Shown piece by piece: positions 42,467 through 53,186 of a DNA stretch of 64,000 nt. Origin of the DNA: Beta vulgaris subsp. vulgaris (Eukaryota; Streptophyta; Magnoliopsida; Caryophyllales; Amaranthaceae); the NCBI RefSeq assembly GCF_026745355.1, contig NC_079209.1:35739200-35803199 (forward strand), read 5' to 3'. The notes under the pieces are model-generated. The model made no database searches, was not told where the DNA came from, and worked only from the letters and a program-made list of their open reading frames with translations. Within the stretch, counting starts at the first letter, position 1. The number at the start of each line of letters is the position of its first letter. The translations under genes and the position numbers were made by a program.

Positions 42467-44174
42467 CTAGCTTACTCTTAAGTCGACGATTTGGAAAAGA
42501 AGTTTTATAGGAGGAACCTCAATAGCATGCTGTTTGGCTTCAGTTCTCTCTCCATGTTCATTCACTTGCGTAAAGTCCTCCTTGTTAGTTGCTGGTTCGT
42601 CTTGGACCCGTTTCCCATCGTTATTAACACTCACAATATCATCAATAGGCATGGGTGGTCCATTATAATGAGAACCACTGCGAAGGGTGATGGTGTTTGC
42701 CAAATTTGTTGGCTGGATATATATTGTGCTGGTAGAGCACCTTGCTGTCGAGTAGAGTTTAAAGTATCCAACTGTGCTAACTGGTTCTCCAACATCTTGT
42801 TGTGAGCTAGAATGGACTTGATCTATGCTTTGTCATTTTGTCTGTCTTTTTGCATCTGCATCATCATATTCCTCATCTCAACCATCATGGGATCAGCAGG
42901 AGGTGCTTGTGGAAATGGATTGAAAGGTGGTCTAGAGAAACCAGGGGGTTGCTGAAAAGGTTGTTGGTAATATCTTTGGTTCAATGGTTGTGCCTGTGGT
43001 TGTGGTGCAGGAGGATTTAGAACATCAGTGCTCTTGTATGATAAATTAGGATGATTTCTTAACCCCGGATTGTATGTGTTGGAGTATGGGTTGTTCGACC
43101 GAAATGACTGGAAGGCATTAACTTGTTCGAGCGAACTCCGGCACTCTTGTGACCAATGTCCAATTATACCACAATTTTAACAGAAGATCTTAGACGTAGA
43201 ACTTAAAACAGCAACAGTCGCGGGAGAAGTGAGTTGCATATTGTCAAGCTTATTATTAATAGCATTCATCTGTGCAGCCAATAGGGAAATAGAATCAATC
43301 TCATGCTTGCCGCCCTTGTCAGCTAGTCCTCGAGGGTTTCCATATTGAGAGTTATGAGTAGCCAATTCCACGATTAGGTCATGTGCAACATCAATTTCTA
43401 ACTTCATAAATCTCCCATTTGCTGCAGAGTCAAGAATAAGCCTCGAGTTGTTCCCCAAACCATTGTAAAATCCCCGAACTAAGAACCATTTTTGTAGACC
43501 ATGATGGGGACATTCCCTCTGGAGGTCCTTCAATCTTTCCCAAGCCTCATGTAAAGATTCGTCGTTACCTTGGGTGAAATTCGTCATCTGACTACACAAC
43601 CTAGCAGTCTTTTCTGGACGGTAGTACTTCCTATAGAAAGCTAAAGCCAAGGTATTCCAATCTGTAATCCCAAGAGCTATGCGATTAATCTCATTGTACC
43701 ACATCTTTGCCTTGTCTCGAAGTGAAAATGGAAAAAGGATCTCCCAAATTTGATCTTGTGTTACTCCCTGCTGCTTAATAGTAGAACAATATTGACAGCA
43801 ATCCTGATAATGTAGATTAGGATCTTCATTAGGTCCACCACCAAATTGTTTCCTTTCGATCATATTTAGCAATGCAGGTTTGATCTCAAAATTGACAGTG
43901 TCAATTTCGGGCATTTGATTGCTCTGGGAAGCTCAACCAAGGAGGGCTAGGCAAAATCAGTGAGTCTACGAGCCATTTCTGATTCTCTAGGAACAGTAAG
44001 ACCAGAACGTGTAGAATCACAGTCGGAATCATAATCAGAATCAAAATCCAAAGGTCTATCTCCCTCTGAATTATCTCGCAATTGTCTGAATAAGTTCTTA
44101 TGTCTTTCAATTTCAGGATCAAACGGAAGACCACCCGAACATAAGCTCTTGTGCATAGACGAACTAAAGAACAA
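42467..44174 (-). pseudogene. Gag of Athila element
   Basis: The N-terminal part (43947-44174) has LPFDPEIERHKNLFRQLRD, an Athila hallmark, and an acidic stretch. The core (43177-43914) has FGGGPNEDPNLHYQDC, IWEILFPFSLRDKAKMWYNE and TNFTQGNDESLHEAWERLKDL. The zinc knuckle near 43180-43145 has a TAA stop right after its first cysteine (C, stop, NCGIIGHWSQEC). Past it, NPYSNTYNPGLRNHPNLS and a proline/glutamine-rich region continue. The C-terminal piece 42467-42703 starts MANTITLRSG. A frameshift joins the N-terminal part near 43910. Confidence 0.9.
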
Positions 44175-44274
44175 ACAATTAAGAGATTGTGTCCCAAAGA
44201 AAAAGTGCTCTCTAAGACGAGAATATATAATCTAGACTCTAAAACAATTTAAGAAAATGGAACAAAATCGTTAA

Positions 44275-44297
44275 TCCCCGGCAACGGCGCCAAATTT
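44275..44297 (-). other. Athila primer-binding site
   Basis: On the minus strand TTTGGCGCCGTTGCCGGGGA directly follows the LTR end CTGTCA. It is the standard Athila site and matches that at 21783. Confidence 0.9.
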
Positions 44298-45742
44298 TGA
44301 CAGGCTAAAGTCGTATCACCTGATCAAAAGTAATCCTAAAGTCCTCTAACAAATAGTAGTCAGGGAAGTAGGGTCGAATCCACAGGGAAAAACAACGTTC
44401 TTTTCCTAATTGTTAATCTAATCTAGATTATAGGGAACGAGTGTTGTTGGTTATTACGCTAAACTAAACAATAACTAAATCAAGAATATCAATAATAAAA
44501 AGCCTAGGGTATGGGTTCACCAATGAACAATAATTCTAGGATGAAACACAACAATCAATCATTAATAATGTAATTAAACAAGTTGGTTTTGTTCTCTCGA
44601 ATCGAAATTAACCATAGAGTGATATTAACAGGCTCTCGCAATTTATTGATACCAAAACTACCTATTGAAACTAGCCTTAATAACAAGATTATACCTCTCG
44701 GCGCATAACTTAATATTGAAATACTATAACAATCAAATCTGGCCAAATTAGATTGAATAGAGATAATACATCCAATATGCATCAACAAACATCATCAAAT
44801 ATCAATACTTTATAAACATCCCCTCATAATTGATCATGGATCCCCTAAACCCTAGAAATAAACTACTCAATCATATTTGAAACAAACATACTCATGGTGA
44901 AGTAAGCAAACATAATGAATAAGCAATCAAGAACTAAACAAGAATAATAAGGAAAGAGAAAGAATACCAATTGTAGAAACAATCTTGAGAAATCCACACT
45001 TCTATTGAAAGTTAAATGAAAAATTCAGAACAAGCAATACTAGGGTTCTTAGGTAAATGAAATAGTGCTTAGAAACTAAAAGTCGAAACTCTAATAATCA
45101 AACATAGTCTATTCATTCTGAAAAGATAAGTATTTATATGAAAACTGGCGCAACACGCGTTCAAAAAAGGCTTTAAAAAGTCCCACCCAACCTGCCCGGG
45201 CGGTCATCAGGTGCTTAGTTACTTTGTCACGCCCGACCGGGTGCATTCCAGTTCTTCAATCTCACTTGTTCTCGCCTCGCCCGACCAACCCGGGCGGATT
45301 TCGCCTGGTCGGGCCCGCAAGTAGAAAACTCTGCCTCTTTCAAGTCTCTGAATTTGGCTAAGTCAAGTCGCCCGACCAACGCGGGCGGATTTCGCCCGAT
45401 CGGGCGGTCATCAGCTTTTTATGCCCAAAATGCGATCCTCAACATATCATAACTTCTGCGTTGATTGTCGGAATTAAGCAAATGACCCCTCCTTGGAAAG
45501 CTCTTGAACCATAGAATCCAACTCATGCAAAGTGATCGTGCTCCCAAAATTACATCGTCTCTTGTAGTGGTATAAAAGAATAGGAAATGCACTAAAATAT
45601 GCTAATTCCTACAATAATCAATCTGAGAACACAAACACACTACAAGGAGCACATTAGTACTAAAAAGGGCTTTGAAGAGCGTAATTAAGACCAATAATTC
45701 ATGAAGGATGGGGTAAAAACTCTATATAAAATAGACATATCA
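44298..45742 (-). repeat. 5' LTR of Athila element
   Basis: It is 1445 bp long with plus-strand ends TGACAGGC and GACATATCA. It contains repeated GCCCGACC...CCCGGGCGGATTTCGCC blocks at 45190-45410, related to the spacer at 38275. The right end abuts the integrase gene of Tat element 2 at 45743 (GCATC). Confidence 0.85.
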
Positions 45743-46381
45743 GCATCTACCATTTTTTAGATCCTCTTAACTATGATCTTATTGGTAGCCTCAGCTTGAT
45801 CATTAGCTTGAGCATAGTATGGTTACGAATGCAACTTAGTAATCTCAAATTGGGTAAGATAATATAATAAATGAGGGTTTCTGGACACTATAGCTTGATC
45901 ATAAGGTTATGGTTTCTGGAATCCGAAATCTTGTAAAGATCTTTTCTTCCAAAAAGTTTAGCACAACCTGTGTATTGATCTTAACGAAAGCCTGTGCTTC
46001 TATCCATTTATTAAAATAATAAGTAATTACTAGAATGTATGAATGTTTCTTAGAAGATGCAGGGTTAATTTCTCCTATAGCATCTATTGCCCATCCTCTA
46101 AATGGCCAAGGCTTAAGAATATACTCTAAGGTTGACGCCCTACTAATGGCTCCAAACTTTTTACATCTTTTACAGCCTTTTGCATAATATATACAATTCT
46201 TTCTCATAGTAGGCCAATAATAACCATGTTCGTGCAACAACCATCTCATTTTAAAGCCATTTTGATGAGCACCACATAGTCCTTGATGAATTTTTGCCAT
46301 GAGGGTTAAAGCTTCTCCAGCATCTACACATTTTGAAAGTAATCCTTCTAGATCTCTCCTGTGTAGTTCCCCAAATTGCAC
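45743..46381 (-). pseudogene. Integrase of Tat element 2, truncated by Athila insertion
   Basis: The zinc-binding region has HEHGYYWPTMRKNC and CKRCKKF (46220-46150). The core has GWAIDAIGEINPASSKKHSYI (46095-46035) with the first aspartate, then KWIEAQAF. After frame breaks near 45900, a PYYAQANDQAEATNKIIVKRI stretch (45830-45765) includes the catalytic glutamate. It ends at 45743, where the Athila LTR begins. The C-terminal domain is missing. Confidence 0.88.
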
Positions 46382-46399
46382 TTTTATCCTAGTTGGATT

Positions 46400-46985
46400 C
46401 TAGAATAATTGAATAATTTCCTTTCTCCAGTCTTCATCCTCTCTTAATATTGAAATTCTATAGACTTCCAATATATTTTCTAATATTTCTTTATCGGTTC
46501 CATTAATAGGATTCAAGATCTTTTCTTGAAGGATGATATCTTCATTTGGTGAAGGAATCTCCTCTCTAGCAGAAGCTATCTGGGACAACTGGTCTTCTAT
46601 TCCATTCTCTTCTCTAGGAATATGCATGAAAGAATTTTTTTTAAACTGTTTAGACAATTCCTGTGCTTTCTTGCCATATTCCTGGGATACAGACAAAATA
46701 CATTTAAATTCTTCAGTCATTTGATAAATAACCAGCTGAGAATCTCCATATACTTTAGCTTTCCTACCTCCCAATTTTAGTAACAACTCCAATCCAATCA
46801 ATAAAGCTTCATATTTTGCTTTATTATTAGTGCATGGACCCCTTAAGGTACTACTACTTTGGTTGGAATCCCATCAGGAGATAGAGTATATATTCCATCT
46901 CCTGCTGTTTCTCTGGTACTAGAGCTATCAAAGAATAATGTCCATGGGAGAATATCTTCATCAATATTTCCAGATTCACATCAAG
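46400..46985 (-). pseudogene. Second RNase H of Tat element 2
   Basis: LFFDSSSTRETAGDG near 46930 holds the first aspartate region. NKAKYEALLIGLELLLKLG (46825-46765) resembles the NNEAEYEAL block, with K for E. VYGDSQLVIYQMTEEF (46750-46705) has the next aspartate, and IPREENGIEDQLSQIAS is near 46620-46570. A second RNase H after the standard one is diagnostic for Tat. Frame changes lie near 46800 and 46850. Confidence 0.85.
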
Positions 46986-47470
46986 GGTGAGTTGCTAAGA
47001 AGTCGGCTAGAGCTTGATCTTTTACTGCCTTTTGAGGCATGTATATTAAGTCAAATTGAGTAGATGTAGACTCAATTTACTTAACCTACCTTTTATAAAA
47101 GGTTGAGATATCATATACTTTATGACATTTTTTGGAGATACCACTTCCATTGTGAAGGCCATGAAATAATGTATAAGCCTAATAGATGCATCATATAAGC
47201 ATAGACACCACTTTTCTGTCATGGTATACCTTCGCTCTGTATCATGCAAGATTCTACTTAGATAGAACATGGCTTGCTCATATCCCTTCTCATTTTCTTG
47301 AGCAAGGAGACTACCAATGGAATCTTCACAAGTTGATAGATACAACCTTAACCATTTTCCATTTTGCCTTGGAGAAAACAATACTGGAGGGCTTGCTAAA
47401 TCTTGCTTAATTTAATCAAAAGCTTCATGATGCTCCTTATTCCATTTAAAGTCTGATTCATGTTTTAATC
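46986..47470 (-). pseudogene. RNase H of Tat element 2
   Basis: RLYLSTCEDSIGSLLAQENEKG at 47350-47285 and AMFYLSRILHDTERRYTMTEKWCL (47275-47205) match the canonical gypsy RNase H, followed by SPKNVIKYMISQPFIKGRLSKL. The first aspartate is not evident (STCED in place of a D.S start), so activity would be doubtful even without the stops. Confidence 0.85.
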
Positions 47471-48420
47471 TTAATAGAGGTGAAACTTTTTTGTCTTCCT
47501 AGGTAGATTAGCCATGAATCTCCTAACATAATTTACTTGTCCAAGGAACCTTTGCAGCTCCTTCTTATTAGAAGGTGGTTTAGCTGTCAGAACTGCTTTT
47601 GCCTTGTTTTGATTAATTTCCATTCCATTTTTATGGAAAAGAAATCCTAGAAAGTTACCGGCTTTAAGCCCAAATGCACATTTCAGTGGATTCATCTTTA
47701 GGTGATATTCTCTCATCCTTGTAAATGACTTAATCAAATGTTCTTTATGTCTTAAAAAATCATTTGACTTTACAAGTAAGTCATCTACATAAAATTCCAT
47801 TATTTTACCAATCATATCTTTAAAGATTGCGTTTATGGCTCGTTGGTATGTAGCATCAGCATTTTTTAAACCAAATGACATAGCTACATATTCAAAAAAG
47901 CCTAATGACTTTGGACATCTAAAAGCTGTATTATTACAATCTTCCTGTGCAATCCTAAATTGGTGATAACCTGCATACCCATCCATAGAAGATATATATT
48001 CGTATCTTGATGTTGCATCTATTATAAGATCAGCTACATGCATGGGATATTGATCTTTAGGTGTTGCTTTATTTGAATCCCTAAAGTCAATGCAGATTCT
48101 TATCTTGCCATTTTTCTTAACCACTGGAACTATATTAGAAATCCAGTCAGCATATCGGCAAGGCCTTATGAACTTTGCCTTAAGGAGTTTGTTTATCTCC
48201 TCTTGTATAGGTTATCTTAGTTCTTGCGCCAGTCTCCTAGGACTTTGAGCCACAGGCTTGTATCCTTCCTTGATAGGTAATTTATGTTCTATTATCGTCC
48301 TGTCTATACTAGGCATTTCATGGTGCTCCCAAGCAAAACAATCTTTAAATTATTTTAGAATCTCAATTAGTTCATGTTTTTCTTGATTAGTGAGCAGCTT
48401 ACTTATGTAAGTAAAACGTG
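47471..48420 (-). pseudogene. Reverse transcriptase of Tat element 2
   Basis: One long piece (47471-48124) has KKNGKIRICIDFRDSNKATPKD, SMDGYAGYHQF, YVAMSFGLKNADATYQRAI, catalytic FYVDDLLVKS (near 47790) and NPLKCAFGLKAGNFLGF. Upstream in changing frames, 48130-48400 has ADWISNIVPV and EHHEMPSIDRTIIEHKLPIKEG, the standard start. Both catalytic aspartates are present. A stop near 48215 and frame changes break it. Confidence 0.92.
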
Positions 48421-49111
48421 GATTTTCATTATGTCCTAGAGTTACTTCTTCTAGTGGATCATGAACTTCTTATTCAATATCCTCACTTTTAGCCCATACT
48501 TTCTCATATTTCTCTTGTAGAGGTTCAAAGTCTTACAAGGTGGGGAGCAACATGTACTAAAATTTTCGAGAAAATCTTCCTGATATCTTTTAAAAACTAA
48601 ATCTTTCATAACTTGATCAACGATAGGGGGTAAACCCATTAAAATATTATTCAAGGTTTACAAACATGATAAACTTTTTAGAAAAATATACTCTAACTCT
48701 ATAAACTAACTAGAGCTAGTGACTGATCATAGCTTGACGCCTGTTGAATAAATTCATATTTTGGTTGAATATCTTGAATGAGAATTGCACTTAAGTCTTC
48801 TATCTCTTGGTGAGTTTGTGAGTCAAGTTGTAGATCAACCTCAATCCTGATGTTGTGAACCGACTTTAAAGAGTCCCTGATAAAAACATAATCAAGAGAT
48901 GTAATTAGACAAGCTTTCTCATCTGCTTGTACCATTTCAAAAGTATCACCATTCCACAATATCAAAACCTGATGGAGTGATGATGGAATAGCATAATTAT
49001 GATGTAGCCAGTCTCTCCCAAGTATGGCATAAAAATCAGTACCATTTTCTACTATGAAGAAACCAGTAAAAGTAGTTTTAGTACCTACTTTAATATTTAG
49101 AATGCCCATTC
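48421..49111 (-). pseudogene. Protease C-terminal part of Tat element 2
   Basis: LGFNRMGILNIKVGTKTTFTG then FIVENGTDFYAILGRDWLHHN (49060-49005) is the second conserved block of Tat proteases. The active-site part lies on the other side of the Sirevirus-like insertion, near 61130. The frame runs across the insertion boundary at 49111 only by chance. It is followed by a linker of about 500 bases to reverse transcriptase. Confidence 0.82.
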
Positions 49112-49265
49112 TGTTGAACCCTAGTTTTGATGATGACAAAGGAACAAAGATGCAAACTAAGTAGTGGCACTAGTAGAATAAATGCTTATTGCAGCGGTCA
49201 AAAAGTGGCATATTGCTGCGGTTTTGGGCGCGCAACAATTAAGGGGGCAACAATAGGTATTAATT

Positions 49266-49296
49266 ATATTGCTGCGGTTTTAAACCGCAGCAATAT
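49266..49296. repeat. Near-perfect hairpin, CACTA left subterminal region
   Basis: Fifteen-base arms (ATATTGCTGCGGTTT and complement) around one base. Related, less perfect hairpins lie at about 49213-49255, 49305-49342, 49368-49404 and 49412-49444. Confidence 0.85.
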
Positions 49297-49889
49297 TTGA
49301 GCAGATTGCTGCGGTTTGAAGGCAAAACCGCAACAATATGTTTATTTTTTATTTAAAAAGTACAAAGTATTGATGCGGTTTTGACTAGGAACCGCAACAA
49401 TATCTTATCTATTGCTGCGGTTGTTGCCCAAAACCGCAACAATAGGTACTGGTACAGGCAAAAAAAAAATATTTTTTTTTTTTTGCATTTTGCAATTAAA
49501 TTTGGTAGAATAAAATGTACAACTAAGTGACTAATCCATAGAATATTGTAACACTACAATAACAACACAAAAGTACCTAAATCAAATCACCATGTGTCCA
49601 TATATTCAATAAAAATAATATTCCAAATCCTAATTACAAAAATATATATACAAAAATAAAAACAAATCTAATAAGGAAAAAAATTTAAAAAACGAAAAAG
49701 AAAAAAACAGAAATACAGAAGAACATAAAATTAATATCGAAAATTAATTTAAGCCCTAATTACAAAAATATATATAAAAAAATAACGCAGATCTAATTAG
49801 GAAAAAAATTGAAAAAACGAAAATTAAAACAAATAGAAATACAGAGTACATAAAATTAAAAAAGGGTGAACAAGGGCCAAAACAGACGG

Positions 49890-50020
49890 CGCTGGCGAAC
49901 GAACTCGACGAAAAACGACGGTGCCAGCGAACGAACTCGACGAAGAGCGACAGCGCTGGTGAACGAACTCGACGAAGGACGACGACGCTGGTGTGAACGG
50001 TGCGAAAGAACTCGACGAAG
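49890..50020 (+). repeat. ~32-bp minisatellite in CACTA interior
   Basis: The word GAACTCGACGAA recurs at 49901, 49933 and 49965 (32-bp spacing) and at 50008 (43 bp), each within a CGACGGCGCTGGTGAACGAA-like unit. The serine-rich minus-strand frames here come from the repeat. Confidence 0.8.
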
Positions 50021-50374
50021 CATGGCTAATGACGGCGGTGCTGCGAACGAAGTATAGTGAAGCGGGGCGAAAGACACGGGGCGAACGTCGTGGGGAGAAC
50101 GAACTCGAAACAACGAAAGAGCATCTCCACCACAAAACAGATCTGAGAGTCTCCACCACCGTCGTCGAAGATGAAGGGTGAGGGTCAAGGTGAGAGGACG
50201 AGGGTGAAGGGGAGTGGTGATCTGAGAGTGAGGGGCGGCGAGAGGAGTGAGGGTCGGCGAGAGGAGTGAGGGTGAAAGAGAGAGGAGAGAGGAGTGAGAG
50301 TAAACGGCTATGAGTAGTGAAAGGGGAAATAAAACAAACCCTAACTGAGCATGCTTTTTATATTTTTTTTTATG

Positions 50375-50640
50375 ATATTGCTGCGGTTTTGTTTAAGAAC
50401 CGCAGCAATATATTAAAATCTTATTTTTTTAATAAAATTTTAATATATTGCTGCGGTTTTTGAAAAAAAACCGCAGCAATATGTTTGGTCAAAAAGTCAA
50501 ATTTTTTCAAAATTTTTTCTATTATACTATATTGCTGCGGTTTTTTGGTAGAAACCGCAGCAATATCTTTATTTTATATTTACCTTTCCTTTTAACGTGA
50601 TATATTGCTGCGTATGGGTAAAACCGCAGCAATACCACCG
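50375..50640. repeat. Array of hairpins, CACTA right subterminal region
   Basis: There are three consecutive inverted pairs of ATATTGCTGCGGTT and AACCGCAGCAATAT: 50375-50411, about 50446-50482 and about 50528-50566, then a partial one at 50601-50640. Loops are 7-12 bases. Confidence 0.85.
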
Positions 50641-51304
50641 CAGCAATAAACAATTATTCTACTAGTGTGGACTAATGAGTTATTTAAGTGTATGATTTTT
50701 AAGGTATCATTGAAAGGAACAAAGAGAATACTAAGTCAAGGAAGAAATCAAGTGAGGATTTTGAAGACTAAGTGAAGATGTTTTCTAATTGATACTGGAG
50801 CAGCATTGGAGCAAGAAGAATAAAGCAAAGCGTTTTTATTTTCTAGTTCCATTGTAAAGGAACAAGTAATGTTGGTAAGGAATATTGGCAGTTTTATTTG
50901 AGAATGATAGTTTGTTCCTTTGTAAGGAACAGACGAATAGGCACTAAACAAATCAGTTAAAGGAACTTATAAATAAAAGGAACTAGAATTAGGCTCGAAG
51001 CATTATAATGGTTCCCTAATGGAAGTTGAGTAAATCATGCCTAATAAAAGGTAACCGTTTTTAATCTAAGAGAAATCCGTTTTTACGGAAAATCTTTTTC
51101 AGGAAAAGATTTTGTTTTTCGAAAAAGATAAGAAAAATATTATTCGTTTTTTTAAGGATTTTATTTAAAAGATTCAGTGTTAATATTATATCTTTTTTAA
51201 ATTAAAACTGATTTTCGGATAATGCTCAAGTAATTCCTATAATCCAGGAGCAGTAACTAAAACATGTCCACGTCTAAACAGTGATCATGGGATCATGGGA
51301 TGTG

Positions 51305-51324
51305 TTAAGGAACGTGTTCCTTAA
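51305..51324. repeat. TTAAGGAAC palindrome, left LTR
   Basis: Nine-base arms TTAAGGAAC and GTTCCTTAA separated by two bases; conserved at 60353-60372 in the right LTR. Confidence 0.85.
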
Positions 51325-51953
51325 GGGAAGGAACATCATGGGATAATGGTTTATCACAAATACACGTTTTAATTCCCACGTTCTATATTACTGTCACTAT
51401 AAATATTGAAGTCTAAATAAGTTCCAAATTGTGTCTGACTAAGTGATTTATTGAGTTTAACTAATTAAGTGTCAGTGGCTTCATTCTCTCATAATAACCA
51501 TTTGTTCTTTGCTTACTTACTCTAATTCCACTAAGCTTATTTCGATCAATTGTATTTTGGTTTTTGGGGTAAGGGACTTTGAGTGAAGTTCTGTAAGAGA
51601 GAAGCTTTGAGTAAAGCTAGTAAGAGTGAGAAAATCTTCGAGTGAGTTGAGAGGAACTCTGTTAAGGGAACAATTGCTCAGGAACTTGAGTTTAGGAACT
51701 CAAGGTGTGGCTTGAGAATGGAATTAGGTTGTAACAAAGTTGTTTGGCCTAATTAGTGAAAGAGTTGAGTTTAAAATCCCTAGTGGTCGAGGTTGTTTCT
51801 TCTTGTTGGGCCCAAGAAGTTTTTCCTCGTAAAATCCCTTATGTTCCTTTAGCTTGTTTGTTGGTTTAAGTTTAAATTTCCGCAAAAAGTTACGTTTATT
51901 TCTACACATACAATTCACCCACCCTCTTGTAGTGTTCCTAGGAAAATAACAAT

Positions 51954-51965
51954 TGGTATTAGAGC
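51954..51965 (+). other. Primer-binding site of Sirevirus-like element
   Basis: TGGTATTAGAGC, two bases after the LTR end, matches the initiator-methionine tRNA site TGGTATCAGAGC at 11 of 12 positions. Confidence 0.92.
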
Positions 51966-52016
51966 TAGAACTCACAAGAGATAGGAAACCCTATTGAGAA
52001 AAAGATCCAAGGAACA

Positions 52017-53186
52017 ATGAATACCGCCGAGAAACTTGAGGAAGGTTACTCTACGCAAAGGCCTCCCATGTTCAATGGGAAGTTCTACAACTACTGGAAG
52101 AACCGCATGGAGATATTCATCAAAGCTGAAAACTACCAGGTATGGAGAGTCATTGAAGTTGGTGATTTCGAGGTCAGAACTACAAATGACAAAAATGAGG
52201 TAACTCTAAAACCCCTCTCTGAATATGACAAAGTTGATTTTGAAAAAATGGAAATAAATGCCATGGCTATTAAACTGTTGCATTGTGATTCGACCCCATG
52301 AACATAACAGGATCATGGGATGCAAATCTGCAAAGCAAATATGGGATTTACTAGAAGTAACCCATGAAGAAACTAATGAAGTCAAAAGATCTAAAATTGA
52401 TTTACTAATGAATCAATATGAATTGTTCTCCATGAAGTCTAAGGAAAGCATTCGAGATATGTTTACTCGTTTTACTAACATTATTAATCAGTTAGCTTCT
52501 CTTGGAAAGTTTATTTCATCTGAGGAACAGGTTCGAAAGGTTCTTAGGAGTCTTCCTAACGACAGATGGATGGCTAAAGTCACTGCTTTACAAGAAACAA
52601 AAGACTTCACTAAGTTTAAGAACAGTTGGATGGGTCACTTATGACTCAAGAGCTTCACCTTGATACTGAATATGGTGAAAGCTCCATATCAAAATCCATT
52701 GCTCTCAAAGCAGATGATGAAGATGACTCTGACTCAGAAGAAGAAGAAGCAGCTCTCATGGTTCGAAAATTTCGAAAGATGTATAGGAACATGAAGAACG
52801 GGAACTTCAAAGGTAAAAATAAGAAATTTTCTAACAAAGCTGCTTGTCATAAATGTTGTAGTACAAATCACTTCATCAAGGAATGTCCACTTTGGGAAAA
52901 TGATAAAACCAAAGAAAGGAACAAGGAACGATTTGCTGAAAGGAACAGAGAATCCAAGGCACCTTTCTCAAAGGCAAACGTTCGAAAAGCAATGATAGCT
53001 GCTTGGGGAGATTCAGAGACGGAAGAAGAAGAGGAACAACAAACTGAAAAAACAGCAAACCTTTGCCTCATGGCAAATATCGATGAAAAAGAAGATGAAG
53101 AAAAGGTTGAGGTAAGTCAACATGGTCTTGAGTCATACTTAGATTGTAAAACTAGGCCTAAAATATATGATCTTCTTTATGAATAG
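52017..53186 (+). pseudogene. Gag of Sirevirus-like element
   Basis: ATG at 52017 starts MNTAEKLEEGYSTQRPPMF, then FNGKFYNYWKNRMEIFIKA, the opening of copia Gag. Frameshifts near 52290 and 52625 shift it. The middle has AKQIWDLLEVTHEETNEVK and FTRFTNIINQLASLGK. The last piece (52626-53186) has a very acidic stretch (DDEDDSDSEEEEA) and a zinc knuckle CHKCCSTNHFIKEC (52852-52893; C-X2-C-X4-H-X4-C, with N instead of G before H). The frame ends at 53186, followed by a broken coiled-coil-like segment to 53480. Confidence 0.92.

Larger units (their letters stand above)
36611..45742 (-). mobile_element. Athila-type Ty3/gypsy element, 3' end disrupted
   Basis: The 5' LTR is 44298-45742. Primer-binding site, gag, protease, reverse transcriptase, RNase H, integrase and a large additional ORF follow in order on the minus strand. 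The 3' LTR is not found: the element is interrupted at 36611 by another LTR. The right flank (45743 onward) is the integrase gene of another Tat element, so the Athila inserted there. The left target duplication could not be checked. Confidence 0.9.
49168..50667. mobile_element. Non-autonomous CACTA-type element with hairpin-rich ends
   Basis: The termini are CACTAGTAGAATAA and its exact inverted partner TTATTCTACTAGTG. The 3-bp duplication TGG is at 49165-49167 and 50668-50670. The right LTR of the host element shows the empty site. Both subterminal regions are packed with inverted pairs of ATTGCTGCGGTTTT / AAAACCGCAGCAAT, as expected of CACTA subterminal repeats. No transposase is present. 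The 1.5-kb interior has a GC-rich minisatellite at 49890-50020 and purine-rich GAGGGTGAGG repeats at 50175-50300. Confidence 0.92.
49112..51951 (+). repeat. 5' LTR of Sirevirus-like element (with CACTA insertion)
   Basis: Without the CACTA element and one copy of its 3-bp duplication it is about 1.34 kb, matching the 1.36-kb right LTR. Differences include a 10-bp GATCATGGGA duplication near 51285 here and an extra AT-rich block in the right LTR near 60205. Confidence 0.95.

Noticed and set aside
49824..50188. Serine/arginine-rich frames of about 110 residues
   Set aside because: They lie on the GC-rich minisatellite inside the CACTA element and reflect the 32-bp unit.
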